From: Micromussa lordhowensis
Lineage: Eukaryota > Cnidaria > Anthozoa > Scleractinia > Lobophylliidae
Direction of reading: 5' to 3'
Length of the DNA stretch: 64,000 nt
Assembly: GCA_964020085.1 (NCBI GenBank)
Contig: OZ026597.1
Span: 4,057,894 to 4,121,893, forward strand
Made by a program: the position numbers and the translations under genes. The notes below the pieces were generated by a model. The model was not told the origin of the DNA. It saw nothing but the letters and a program-made list of their open reading frames with translations, and did not search any database. This document shows positions 46,474 through 56,953 of this stretch, in pieces (position 1 is the stretch's first letter; the number at the start of each line of letters is the position of its first letter).

Positions 46474-46903
46474 ATAGGCCCTTTGCAGCTGGGGTCACGT
46501 GACCAAATTTTTCCTAGAAAATTTTTATATTATGGGCTATAACTTAAAGAATTCCAGAAATGGAAAGAGCGCATCGAAAATACCAAAATGGCCAAGTTTG
46601 AGCCCCTGGAATGAAATAGTAAGTTTATACGCCAGTTTGAATTTTGGGAAAATTTAGAAGTTTTGTATGGGAAATGTTGCTGGAGAGCAAGGTCTTGCTC
46701 TCCAGCAACATTTTCCATACAAACCTCCTTATTTTTTTAAAAATTCAGACTGTCATAAAATCTCATCTTTTAATGATGGGGGCCTCAAATTTGGCCGTTT
46801 TGATATTCTCGACATGCTTTTTCCATTTCTGGCATTTGTTAAGTTATAGCCCATAATTTTATGAAAACTAGGTCACGTGACGGCTTAGCTGCAAAGGGCC
46901 TAT
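46474..46903. mobile_element. Fold-back element with TA target (430 bp)
   Basis: ATAGGCCCTTTGCAGCT is mirrored by AGCTGCAAAGGGCCTAT, with TA on each side. GGTCACGTGACC-like palindromes lie in both arms, and TTGCTGGAGAGCAAGGTCTTGCTCTCCAGCAA makes the central hairpin. Frames at 46530-46718 (minus) and 46644-46856 (plus) are mirror images produced by the palindrome. Confidence 0.85.
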
Positions 46904-47315
46904 TACTTGCGGGCGCGTCATTTCATGAACCTCCAATTTTACCCATGAAAGCAATACGATAAAATACAACTTGAAAAAACTGTAAATTTAATGCTTTTAC
47001 AGGGCTGTAATTTTCAGACCCCAAAGGTCGCCAAGTCATGATCATGATAAGGAAGACTGAGATGATACTTTAACGAAATTTTGAGCCGTGTGTAATTAAC
47101 AGCGTATTACATGGAAGTCCCAGTATTGAACCATGCCACTTTAATTGACAATTTCTTTCCACAAATCTTCTCTTTGATGGTCGAGCTTACTACAGCAAGC
47201 GGGATTTCTTGTATCACGGCCTATGACAAAAGTCTCGGATACAAGAAGCAAAATATCTTTCACGGAGAGAATTTGAATTCATCTGAACTAGTTGTATAGT
47301 AAATGCTTGTGTCTT

Positions 47316-47543
47316 CGGCAGGTATGTTTTGCAGGTTGCAGGTTGCAGGTTGAAACAACTTGTTTATTTGAGTCAAAGTCGAATAAACCCCAATATAGAG
47401 GCTAACCGCAAGCAACCTAAGCTAATTTAGGCTAACCGGAGTGCTATTCAGGCTAACCGAAGTGCTAAGTAGACTCACTCAGACTTAAAAGTCCATTTTT
47501 CAACCTGCAACCTGCAACCTGCAACCTGCAAAACATACCTGCC
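47316..47543. mobile_element. Fold-back element with GCAGGTT minisatellite arms
   Basis: GGCAGGTATGTTTT then GCAGGTT repeats at the left; mirrored AACCTGC repeats and AAAACATACCTGCC at the right. CTTGTGTCTT flanks both sides (47306-47315, 47544-47553), a 10-bp target duplication. The interior has three loose copies of GGCTAACCG(A/G/C)A. Confidence 0.85.
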
Positions 47544-47863
47544 CTTGTGTCTTGGCTTAATATGTTCACTTCATCCGACAAAATCACGTAAACTTTTTCC
47601 CAGAACATTCTCCTACTTTACCTCGACCATGTGGTTCAGAGTTTTAAGGTCGGGTATCTCGTAAGCGAAATAAGATGCTTTTCACGAGAAAGCTGACATT
47701 TTTCGACTCCATCCTGTTAGTCAATTTGTTGTTGTCCCCTTTCAATCGCCAATATAATTATAACGGAACAAAAACTACACATTTCAAGTCAATTTTCACT
47801 TACTTTATTACTAAACAGCACTCCATTTTGAGTTGAAGTCTCTCATAATAAGGAAGGACAGTG

Positions 47864-48124
47864 TCAGGAGGGCAACTCTTTTCTCTGCTTCTTGCAAATT
47901 TTGCAGTTAATCGCTGCCCTTTTGACTCGCCACCTTCGTGATATTTCAGATCGTTTGCCGTGTTTTCCGTTATATTGAACCAATGTCGGTCGTAAAGTTG
48001 ATGTAATGCCCAAGTCTTTCAAGTTATATACCAGCTTTACATTCATTCTGTGCCGTCCTCTTGGAAACAAACAACGAACATTCGATGAAAGACAAGCTTG
48101 TCTGCGCCACGGCTTCCAGTACAA
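47864..48124 (-). CDS. Small basic ORF, unrecognised
   Basis: Up to 86 codons, but the first ATG in frame gives about 60 residues starting M-N-V-K-L-V-Y-N-L-K. It is very basic toward the C-terminus (H-G-K-R-S-E-I-S-R-R-W-R-V-K-R), with C-K-I-C-K-K near the end. On the minus strand AATAAA lies about 60 bases beyond the stop and a GCGCATGCGCA palindrome lies just upstream. Could be a single-exon gene or the end of a longer one; I do not recognise it. Confidence 0.3.
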   Translation of the reverse strand: MYWKPWRRQACLSSNVRCLFPRGRHRMNVKLVYNLKDLGITSTLRPTLVQYNGKHGKRSEISRRWRVKRAAINCKICKKQRKELPS

Positions 48125-48588
48125 TTATGCGCATGCGCAACATTAGTCCCCTTTGGTCGAGGTCGCACTGCTCCTCCTAAAGGATTCAATCAGAGGGAAG
48201 ACAGCTCACTCTTTGTACCTGGAAGGGGCTCCCTTGGGGCTCGCCACGGACTTACAATCCGTGCAGCATATCACAAGCCTAGAAATTATCTTGCACCTCC
48301 ACCCGAATTTCCTTTGTAGTTGGTTTATGTTGATTTACTTTTGCCAGCCGCGTCTTGTATTGCAACTGACAAGTTGCATATTACCCTTGTAAGGAGGAAA
48401 AAGTGCTTCATACTTTGGTAAAAGAACTTTACATATACACGGTGTATTGCGGTAATATATCCATACCTCCCCCACAGAAAGGATTTTTTTCCCAAGCCCC
48501 ACACACCCTCTTGAAGATACAAATTGTGGAGGGTTTGTTTTCATTCTTTGTGCTCAGAGAGCCACAACCACGAGAAATTTCAATTTAA

Positions 48589-48630
48589 CCACTCATACCA
48601 TTTCCCATTTCCTGGAAATGGTATGAATGG
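48589..48630. repeat. 42-bp palindrome flanked by TTAA
   Basis: CCACTCATACCATTTCC and GGAAATGGTATGAATGG with TTAA on both sides. It looks like a minimal derivative of a TTAA-targeting element. Confidence 0.6.
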
Positions 48631-48784
48631 TTAAGCATGATTGGGTACAATTTTCTATACAAAGCTTCTGTGTAAAGTACACATCTAGCCTGTTAAGTAG
48701 TACGGGCAAGTTTTGAAAAAGTGAGATTTTAAATAATTAATGTGGTTTAACTAGACCTGTGGTACAACTCGGGGTGTATTTCTT

Positions 48785-48932
48785 TGGGATGATCTGGATC
48801 AGGATCAGTGATCTGAGATCAGTTTCGCTGTGCATCATAGGAATCGGCCAATCCTTACTCAGAGTAAATATGCAAGTTCCTTTGATGCACAGTTATATTT
48901 GAACACAGATAACCAATCCTGATCTGGATCAT
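48785..48932. repeat. Inverted repeat rich in GGATCA
   Basis: GGATGATCTGGATCAGGATCAG at the left pairs with CCTGATCTGGATCATGG at the right, and TGATGCACAG is mirrored by CTGTGCATCA inside. Confidence 0.65.
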
Positions 48933-49244
48933 GGCAAGGGAATTCATGCATATAGTTAAAATTTGGAAAGATCATATCATAAAAACACTATGGAGAAGTC
49001 ATAAGATAAATAAGATAAATAAGATAAAAAATTAGTAAATACAAGCTTTTTTGCTTGGATTGTTGAAGGCACTTTATTATTAGAACTCGTCACAATAATG
49101 CATTGTGCTGTTGCAATATTATTTACTTCTTGAGATGCAGGTGTCCAATGTAATTTTTTATTACACTCACCAAAGAAAGATAACATTTACTTCATTTCAT
49201 TTCTATACTTATGTTATGTCCTTCATAACACTGTAGGTCTGATA

Positions 49245-49392
49245 GAGCGGTTTTCAATTGAGTGTCGAAAGTAATCAGTCAATTACTTTGGTTTTGGTTT
49301 TGGTTTTACTACGGTTAGAGATTGGCTTAGTAGTCTAATTGGTAAGTAATTAGTTTGGTTTTGGTTTTACGACAGTCAATTGAAAACTGCTC
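49245..49392. mobile_element. MITE, GTTTTCAATTGAGTGTC family, copy 2
   Basis: GAGCGGTTTTCAATTGAGTG is mirrored by CAGTCAATTGAAAACTGCTC, flanked by TA (49243-49244 and 49393-49394), as for Tc1/mariner-type elements. 148 bases. Confidence 0.8.
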
Positions 49393-49844
49393 TATATGTA
49401 AACAAAAAGGGATTTCAAATTTTTGATGGTGAATGCTCTAGCGGAAAAAAGAACGGTACCCTTTTTGGAGTATTTTGGATACCAGTCTTCATGTCTAGCA
49501 TAGCCTCAGTCTTGGGCGGGGGGGTCAATATGTCCTTGTATTCTTGGGTGGGGCGGTGCAGCCTAGCCCCTGTTGCCATTTAATCAAAAAGCATAACCTG
49601 TTTAAGACATTTGCCAAGAAAAGATGCTAAGTTTGAAACAAAGTGATACAATCAATACCCTATTTAAGACAAAATCACCCAAAACATTCCTTGACTGGCC
49701 GCATTTCCCTATTAAAGCACTCGTAAAGGAGTACCTCCGGGCCTTGGTAATGCAAAGGAAAATATTAGTTTCATCATCTTGAATTTAACATGCACCGCAG
49801 CATATATTGCTCTACTTTCAAACTTATCTTATGAAGCTGTCAAA

Positions 49845-49995
49845 GTGGTGAACTGGTATATCATTAAAGAGAAACCTACTGGCATAATAACTTGTTACTT
49901 ACTATTTGATTGTCAGTTTTTATCTGAACAATCAATGAACTGGTAAGCTAATAAAGAGAAACCTACTGGAATAATAAGTTGTAAACTACTATTTT
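49845..49995. repeat. Tandem duplication, about 85 bp
   Basis: TGAACTGGTA...TAAAGAGAAACCTACTGG(C/A)ATAATAA(C/G)TTGT occurs twice in direct orientation at 49850 and 49938. Confidence 0.8.
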
Positions 49996-50157
49996 GTTTA
50001 AAATTTTTGTTCAGTCACTACCTAACTGAAATCCAAGCAAAGGATAAAATATGTACAGACAAAAAGAGGTTCAAATGAAAAACAAACACACTAAATGTAC
50101 GGATTACATTCTGTCTTAGGGCGAAACCCTTCTGAACGTCTGTTATCAATATGCAGG

Positions 50158-50593
50158 TTAAATTTCTTCGTTGCATTTATAAAGGTCTCTGTTTTTTATC
50201 CACTTGCCTTTCTTGGAAATTGTTACTGTGGCAAGATATTTAAAACTTGACAAAGCAAAAATGTACTGATATCTAACAGAAATCACAGTCATCTTAGTTA
50301 TTTCGTCATTTCTGACAGCCAGAGTTAATTTTGGAACCTTTATTCCAGGAATGTAGCCAATTGGTTCCCAGAAACTTCCAGGACAAGCCAGTACCAAAAT
50401 AGCATTCTCATCCCTTCGATTGATGGGCTCAAAGTGCAGTTTGATTGCCAAAGTCTTCTTGTTTAACAGTTGTTCCTTGCATAATTTTAAAGTCTTCTGA
50501 AAATGTTCGTGAAAGGAACTGCCTTTTAAGCCAAATGTCTCTGTAAACAGAGTTTCTTCTGGATTACAAAGTCGTTTTCAGCCGTTGAGAATT
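50158..50593 (-). pseudogene. HIRAN-like gene, 3' part (complete C-terminus)
   Basis: Contains the second copy of the HIRAN-like block followed by the authentic C-terminal region ending K-C-N-E-E-I and TAA. It keeps the 17 bases missing from the other copy, giving L-K-G-S-S-F-H-E-H-F-Q-K-T-L. In that frame TGA occurs a little upstream, so it needs a splice or carries a frameshift. Confidence 0.55.
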
Positions 50594-51651
50594 GGTTGTC
50601 TAGAAAACGAAGACCTAAGACCTAAGACCCAAAAACGAAGACCCCTAGAAAACGAAGACCTAGAAAACGAAGACCCCCTAGAAAACGAAGACCTAGAAAA
50701 CGAAGACCCCCTAGAAAACGAAGACCCCCTAGAAAACGAAGACCCCCTAGAAAATGAAGACCCCCTAGAAAATGAAGACCCCCTAGAAAACGAAGACCCC
50801 CTAGAAAACGAAGACCCCCTAGAAAAGGGGGAAAAGAATATCCCTTAGATGGCGAATCGAGTTTATAAATAGGTTATGCTTTACCTTCATCACAAGAACC
50901 AGAAATGTAGAAAATATTTTCCAAAATATTTTATGATCACGCAATCACCCCACGAGTGTAGATTAACTCTACTCGCTAAAAAAAAAGGACCCACCGGTCT
51001 TAAACTGTCATCTGAGAGCGCGACAAACCTGAAAGTTACTTATCTCAGTCGGCCACACGCAAGTAAATTCCAAGAGTGTCAGGGTTTAGTGGTGAAAAGG
51101 TCAACTGTTCGTGACGGGTGCGTGACACGCAAATTTATTCACCACGTGGTAAAAGGATAATTGATTGTCGCGGGAAAATTCCGTTCGGCCTAGCTCTCAC
51201 ATGCATACCTGCGTCGAAACTATAAAAGGACAAGCAAATTTGTTATGTATTGGACTGTTTTAATCAAAAGTTAATCTACACTCGTGGGGTGATTGCGTGA
51301 TCATAAAATATTTTGGAAAATATTTTCTACATTCTGGTTCTTGTGATGAAGGTAAAGCATAACCTATTTATAAACTCGATTCGCCATCTAAGGGATATTC
51401 TTTTCCCCCTTTTCTAGGGGGTCTTCGTTTTCTAGGTCTTCGTTTTCTAGGTCTTCGTTTTCTAGGTCTTCGTTTTCTAGGGGGTCTTCGTTTTCTAGGG
51501 GGTCTTCGTTTTCTAGGGGGTCTTCGTTTTCTAGGGGGTCTTCGTTTTCTAGGTCTTCGTTTTCTAGGGGGTCTTCGTTTTCTAGGTCTTCGTTTTCTAG
51601 GGGTCTTCGTTTTTGGGTCTTAGGTCTTAGGTCTTCGTTTTCTAGACAACC
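50594..51651. mobile_element. Large fold-back element with CTAGAAAACGAAGACC minisatellite arms (1,058 bp)
   Basis: Ends GGTTGTCTAGAAAACGAAGA and its mirror; identical 10-bp flanks GTTGAGAATT (50584-50593, 51652-51661). Each arm holds about 12 units of CTAGAAAACGAAGACC with 0-4 extra C, then roughly 150 bases of unique arm (ATGATCACGCAATCACCCCA and its mirror). The central 300 bases have no transposase. The plus-strand frame 50585-50848 only translates the repeat. Confidence 0.9.
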
Positions 51652-51661
51652 GTTGAGAATT

Positions 51662-51900
51662 CTTTATTCCAGGAATGTAGCCAATTGGTTCCCAGAAACT
51701 TCCAGGACAAGCCAGTACCAAAATAGCATTCTCATCCCTTCGATTGATGGGCTCAAAGTGCAGTTTGATTGCCAAAGTCTTCTTGTTTAACAGTTGTTCC
51801 TTGCATAATTTTAAAGTCTTCTGAAAATGTTCGTAAGCCAAATGTCTCTGTAAACAGAGTTTCTTCTGGATTACAAAGTCGTTTTCAGCCGTTGAGAATT
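51662..51900 (-). repeat. Partial tandem duplication of the HIRAN-like exon
   Basis: Matches 50338-50593 except for a 17-base deletion (GAAAGGAACTGCCTTTT, plus strand, missing here). Its outer edge lies at the TSD of the fold-back element, sharing only the bases AAG at the join (minus strand). Confidence 0.8.
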
Positions 51901-52438
51901 CTTGGCCCTCACTCAAAGCAATGTTGTCGACATACGGGAAGTCCGTAAATTCATCGGGATTGTCGTCCTCTTCTTGTTCCGAATTGGCGCTATCGCTGTC
52001 TTCCCATTCCTCGTTAGCTGCAGCTATCGAAAGCTTTTGAAGATCGGAAGCAGCACTTGCTAGCTGCTCCACAACTTTCCCAGATAACTGTTCCTTTGGT
52101 TTCAGCATTCACACAATTGCAGGACACTAAATTCAAATCCATAAGGGGCATTATTGGTAATTTATCGGCACACGTCGGCATCTTTGGTTTAACTGAACAC
52201 TGAGAGGCTGTCAAGGAGGCAATTTGGTTGACATTAAAGTCCCATATTAGCATAACTTCTTCGTCATCTTCCACTTCGTCTGGGTGAATCTACGGTAAAA
52301 AATTAACAAATAATGCCGTAAGTGAATCGTTCGTAACTTGTTCTTCGTGAACAAGTGAATACACAAGTAAAAATATGCTTACCTTAAAGTCTACGCTGGC
52401 AGTGACCTCGATCACACAAGGTGAGACAACTTCTTTTA

Positions 52439-52823
52439 GGGCCTGATTACATGGTGAATTTCAGCCCGGGGTGAAATTTCAGCTCGGTTGGCCGGGCTGA
52501 ATTTCCAGCCCGGCTTCTTAAACAAATCCTCTAAAAATCAAACTGGCAATTACATGGAAAAGAATTCAACCCGGGCCGCAATTCAGCCCGGGCTGAAAAT
52601 CCTAGCCCGGGCAAACGGGCTTAAAAATTAGAAAAAATCTCATGTAATCGAAACGGAATTTCAGCCCGGGCTGAAAATCGAGCTTGGACACGCGCAGTGA
52701 TTTTTTTTCTGGGAAACGATATCTCAGCCCGGGCTGAAATTCGTCATGTAATCGCAACAAAATTTCAGCCCCCCTAGTCGGGCTGAAATTTCAGCCCGGG
52801 CTGAAATTCACCATGTCAGGCCC
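52439..52823. mobile_element. Harbinger-like MITE inserted in a coding exon (385 bp)
   Basis: GGGCCTGATTACATGGTGAA is mirrored by TTCACCATGTCAGGCCC, flanked by TTA (52436-52438, 52824-52826), as expected for PIF/Harbinger elements. Inside, the palindrome TTTCAGCCCGGGCTGAAA and variants recur about seven times. Removing it and one TTA rejoins the frame on the minus strand as R-A-L-E-K-L then K-E-V-V-S-P-C. Confidence 0.85.
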
Positions 52824-53034
52824 TTAGTTTCTCGAGTGCTCGCTCGCATTGCGGGAATACGGCAATTCGACGTTCGGAAAGGGCTCCAGGCAAACTGACG
52901 TGCCCAAATAGACATTTCAACTTAAGAAAAGGTAAACTGGGCACTGTCAGCTCAAAACCATGTTCTGTATCCAAGCAATACAGATATAATAGCTGTTCTT
53001 TTCGAAACATCGGAGCATGCGACGCACCTTCCAC

Positions 53035-53790
53035 GAACGCGTCCGTCTTGAAATGAAGCGATCACGTGCCTACTCTTCTTTGATAATATAGTTGGAAGTG
53101 ATGCATTCTGGGACACATGACTCGTCCTCCTTTTCGATTATAAAGGGAAATCTGCCAATAGCAGCACGCGTGGGTGCATGACTGAGGGTCATGACTGATA
53201 TGAAACATTTTTTCCTCAAGACTGTGCGCGGAATAATTAATTGTCAGTTTATCAAATTGGCTATTCTCTACGCTGAGGGAAGTAACTAGCTCCTACAGGA
53301 GTCCGTATTCATTTGGTTCAGGTACTCCGTTTTCTTTTTTTTTACGGTAGTTATTTTGTATTCCGTAGCGAGTGATAGCAGCTTAAGGTTTTAACTGAAG
53401 TTAATTGAAGTATACTCTTTAACGGTGTAATCAATTTATTCATACATAACAAAGTTCTCGGCGGAGAATATCTTGTCAACCTTGATCATTGAATGAATTA
53501 CGTTACGTTACGTTCATGCATACAGTTTCTTACATCAGCTTCAAGGGTCAAAATGGCTGATTGAGATGTTATATAGCGAACACGTGCAGGTGATCGATAG
53601 CTTTTTAAAGGAATTATATCGTTTGTTTTTAGAGTAGGGGAACGGATTTCTAAATTTTTGATACAGAAAATTGGAATGCAGATTGTCCATATCTCGTTTC
53701 TTGTTTCTTCTTTTCTTGTCCATGATTTTTGAATTCCCCTAGCCTATCCGTATTCGTTGGAGACCGCCATATCTAGAATGACATCTTTCT
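53035..53790. other. Upstream region of the HIRAN-like gene
   Basis: Should hold its promoter or first exon. ACGTTACGTTACGTT is a short repeat at 53499-53513. No coding frame recognised; 53541-53723 (minus) is short and Lys-rich. Confidence 0.4.
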
Positions 53791-53793
53791 TTA

Positions 53794-53880
53794 GTATAAT
53801 TTCAGAGCTGAACAAAGAGTTTCCAGCAATCTGATTGGTCGAGCGGTTCCTTATATGACGCTTTATAAACCGCTCCAGGC
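53794..53880 (+). mobile_element. Half of a TAGTATAATTTCAGAG element
   Basis: TAGTATAATTTCAGAGCTGAA followed by CAGCAATCTGATTGGTCGAGC, which matches in reverse the right end of the element at 55711-55912. Confidence 0.6.
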
Positions 53881-53897
53881 GAGCATTGCTCTCCAGG

Positions 53898-54009
53898 TAG
53901 CCTGAATTTCAGCCGTCTCCTCCTCTCGCTAAGTCTCGGGAGAGAGACTCGGGAGGGAGTCTCTCTCCCGAGACTTAGCGAGAGGAGGAGACGGCTGAAA
54001 TTCAGGCTA
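53898..54009. mobile_element. TAGCCTG MITE family, copy 2
   Basis: Perfect hairpin of about 2 x 53 bases, TAGCCTGAATTTCAGCCGTC at the left with its exact mirror at the right. Flanked by CTCTCCAGG at 53889-53897 and 54010-54018, an exact 9-bp duplication. Confidence 0.92.
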
Positions 54010-55081
54010 CTCTCCAGGCGGTTTATATATATGGGCCGCCGTCACCACCAAAAATACAAACAATACAAACAGTCTAGCATAAACAGAAATGGTTTAAACG
54101 TCCTTTGTTAGTTAATACAGGTTATATGGAAATTATGCAGTTCCAATGCACTTGGACCGGTTGTCTTTGGTGGAATGGGATACTCAACCAGTAAATGGTT
54201 TAGACAGTGTAGAAACTGTCTAGCCGCCCTTGTCAAAACGGTACAATGAACACCCGATTGATTCAGTCTAAATGTAATTAGTTTAGCTCCAGTTTGTTAA
54301 ATGGTACAACATAAAAAGATCTGGTCATGTCAAAGAACGAATAGGCTAGCTATCTCTGTTCAAGCGGCACAGCATAGTTTAAACTGGGCTAGAGTGATGT
54401 CAAATGGGATAGCGTAACATGAAATGGCAGAGCATAGTAACAATTGATACAGGGTAGCTGAACATGAAATGGCACAGAGTCGAGCGAAACAGTTCAGCGT
54501 GATGTCGAATGAGTCAGCCCCGGATGAAATGGCACAGTATTTGGTGAAGTTATACAGCGTAATATCAAATAGCACAGCTTTGCGTGAAATAGCTTGGCAT
54601 ACATTCAGACGGTGCAGCCTAAGACCACGTACACAGCTCGGCGTGAAGTGGTACAGCGTAACATCAAATGGCACAGCGTTGCGTGAAATGGTTCAGCATA
54701 CATGCAGACTGATTAGGGCGATAATACATGTAAGTAAGCGGAACATTTTCAGAACTAGCTCAGCAATGCAATGCATGAAACAGTATCTGAAGTAATAGAG
54801 TATTGCACGAAGTGGTCTAGCGTGAAACTGGGTATAGGTGGCGTGACACAGTGCGCCGAAACCACCAAAAATACAAAACACGAATATGGAACAGCCAAGA
54901 GTAAACTGAGACAGAGGTCGGTATGAGGTATGACGTCACCCTTTTTGGCGCCAAACTCATTCAGTCAGCGTGATCCGCTTGCGAGTTGTCTGTAATCTCG
55001 ATTCATCCTATTTAAGTCTCCTTCCTCAGTTATTTCGTTTCACAAGGCTGTATGAATTCCCTGCAGTTCAAGAATAAATGC

Positions 55082-55277
55082 TTATGTTATTTCACGGAAT
55101 ATCATTTCACCACAAAAACCCGACTCAATAATATTACATTTCCATGTGCTCTGTGCTGTTTCTGGCAGGAATAATTCCATTGTTTCACTGATTGTCGATG
55201 TTCCCATCGTCATTTTAAACTCCGTTGTACTTTTTGAATTAATTGGATCGTTGATAAACTCTTGTAGTCGGTCAAGG
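55082..55277 (-). CDS. Exon-like frame in the left arm
   Basis: Minus strand: acceptor TAATTTTCGCAG, then 65 open codons and TAA. It reads L-D-R-L-Q-E-F-I-N-D-P-I-N-S-K, then M-T-M-G-T-S-T-I-S-E-T-M-E-L-F-L-P and C-N-I-I-E-S-G-F-C-G-E-M. The right-arm copy differs in only three residues of those compared. Product unknown; could be the captured last exon of a host gene. Confidence 0.4.
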
Positions 55278-55594
55278 CTGCGAAAATTACCGTCTACTAG
55301 ACGAGAGAACTGTTTATTACATAACAAAAATTTTGTGTCACGCAATAATCAGTAACGTAACATAGAGCTGGAGGTAAACAAAGGGAGAATATTGCAATAA
55401 ATATTGCATTGAAAATAAAAAAAATCAGCTATGAAATTAAATCCCTGCTCTCACAACTCTAAAAGGCCTTAAACTTACTCCAAGCAATGGCAAAAAACAG
55501 AGAGAGGAGAGCAAGAAAAGGGGAGTAAGAGAGTGGATAAAAAAAAAATACTGACACTCCGTCTACTTTAGAGACGCTTGATTTCTTGACACTG

Positions 55595-55711
55595 TTTAAC
55601 AATTATTCGCCGAAGGCGAGGTGAATATTGTCGAATAATCCCCGAGACGAAGTCGAGGGGATTATTCGACAATATTCACTGAGCCTGATCCCTGAGGCGA
55701 ATAATTGTTTT
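55595..55711. mobile_element. Fold-back MITE, ATTATTCGCC ends
   Basis: TTTAACAATTATTCGCC is mirrored by GGCGAATAATTGTTTTA, with central GTCGAATAATCCCC and its mirror. A fragment of the same family lies at 58470-58526. Confidence 0.75.
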
Positions 55712-55912
55712 AGTATAATTTCAGAGTTGAAGAACAGAGAAAACGACATTTCGGATATTTCCTCGTCGGAAACTTGGGCAAACCGGCTCACAGCCATTTT
55801 GTTTTTGAAAACAAAAGGTAGTAGCGTAGCGCGGTGAATATAACGTCATAGAACGAATCGCTCAACCAATCAGATTGCTGGAAACTCGCTCTTCGACTCT
55901 GAAATTATACTA
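55711..55912. mobile_element. Inverted-repeat element, TAGTATAATTTCAGAG ends
   Basis: TAGTATAATTTCAGAGTTGAAG is mirrored by CTTCGACTCTGAAATTATACTA. About 200 bases inside the loop of the giant inverted repeat; half copies occur at 53794 and near 58450. Confidence 0.7.
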
Positions 55913-56169
55913 ATTTCATATATAGATATGCCTGGATTTATGTAAACGCTGTTAAAGAACGGCGTGCCCTAACCGAAGTCTCAAAAGTTGGCGATATAAG
56001 AATTGAAAGGTAAGTCAGTATTTTTTTCTTATCAACTAGTTTAACTCCCGGGGGTTTAACTACATTTTATGGCTCTCCTTTTCTCTTTTTTTTTTCTTCT
56101 TCATAGCTTGTAATTGTATATCAGCCTATGTAGTGTTTTCTACTCTTTTTACTTTCTGGAATTAACCAG

Positions 56170-56365
56170 CCTTGACCAACTACAAGAGTTTATCAACGAT
56201 CCAATTAATTCAAAAAGTACAACGGAGTTTAAAATGACGATGGGAACATCGACAATCAGTGAAACAATGGAATTATTCCTGCCAGACACAGCACAGAGCA
56301 CATGGAAATGTAATATTATTGTGTCGGGTTTTTGTGGTGAAATGATATTCCGTGAAATAACATAA
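56170..56365 (+). CDS. Exon-like frame in the right arm
   Basis: Acceptor GGAATTAACCAG, 65 open codons and TAA, same length (196 bases) as the left-arm copy. Replacements seen are R to Q, E to D and E to V; the frame is intact. Retention of the frame, splice acceptor and stop in both arms is either recency or selection. Confidence 0.4.
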
Positions 56366-56443
56366 GCATTTATTCTTGAACTGCAGGGAATTCATATAGC
56401 CTTGTGAAACGAAATAACTGAGGAAGGAGACTTACCAAAATAG

Positions 56444-56822
56444 AGGCCTTCCAAGGGTGGTAGCCGTGTCGCCAAGTCGCAATCTTTCCGTGTAGCGATG
56501 TCGCCTAACTAGCGAAAACAAATGTCGCTGTCGTTTTTCTGCCTGAAATCATATGTCGCTGTCGCTACAAGGTTGATTTTGTTAGAGTTTATTCAATGGA
56601 AAAGCACACAAGTTGCTGACATTTACATACTTTAAAGAAAATAGGATTTTCCTAAAAAGGCAAAAAAGTCCAAAAGGGGCAATGTCGCTGTGTTTTCTAG
56701 TGCTTTTCGTGTCGCTGTCGAATTTTAGCGGCACATTCTATTCGCTTGTCGCTGATTAGAAATTCCCGTGTCGCTGATTTTGAGAGTCGTGTCGCTTGTC
56801 GCTTTTACCCCTTGGAAGGCCT
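56444..56822. mobile_element. hAT-like MITE (379 bp)
   Basis: AGGCCTTCCAAGG is mirrored by CCTTGGAAGGCCT; identical 8-bp flanks CAAAATAG (56436-56443, 56823-56830) fit the hAT superfamily. The interior is filled with GTGTCGCT/GTCGCTGT repeats. Confidence 0.88.
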
Positions 56823-56849
56823 CAAAATAGGATGAAACGAGATTACAGA

Positions 56850-56953
56850 TAGCCTGCGAAAACAGCCGTCCTTCTTCGCTCCCGGCCCCAGTGGCGTTTC
56901 GCGAAACGCCACTCGGGCCGGGAGCGAAGAAGGACGGCTGTTTTCGCAGGCTA
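56850..56953. mobile_element. TAGCCTG MITE family, copy 3
   Basis: TAGCCTGCGAAAACAGCCGT is mirrored exactly, with the central hairpin GGCGTTTCGCGAAACGCC. Flanked by GATTACAGA (56841-56849, 56954-56962), an exact 9-bp duplication. Absent from the left arm of the giant inverted repeat, so it inserted after the arms formed. Confidence 0.92.

Larger units (their letters stand above)
50158..53034 (-). pseudogene. HIRAN-like gene disrupted by two transposons and a duplication
   Basis: Minus-strand gene read from about 53034 down. Exon 1 (about 53010 to 52383) is split by a MITE; donor AAG|GTAAGC at 52382, acceptor CCGTAG, exon 2 from 52289. The sequence has M-F-R-K-E-Q-L-L-Y-L-Y-C-L, an Asp/Glu-rich middle, then F-E-P-I-N-R-R-D-E-N-A-I and P-I-G-Y-I-P-G-I-K, matching the HIRAN signature (N/D...D-x-N-A-I...G-Y-I-P), a DNA-end-binding type domain. 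After it comes V-R-Y-Q-Y-I-F and F-K-Y-L-A-T-V. Damage: MITE stop at 52823, frameshift near 52100, a 17-base deletion in one duplicate, and a 1.06 kb fold-back insertion. Pieces are otherwise open, so inactivation seems recent. Confidence 0.6.

Noticed and set aside
50585..50848. 87-codon frame with repeated E-N-E-D-P-L
   Set aside because: Pure translation of the CTAGAAAACGAAGACC repeat in the fold-back arm.
54360..54795. Open frames of 104-108 codons on both strands, repeated at 57158-57584
   Set aside because: They translate the degenerate 21-bp minisatellite in the arms of the giant inverted repeat; repetitive, no domain.
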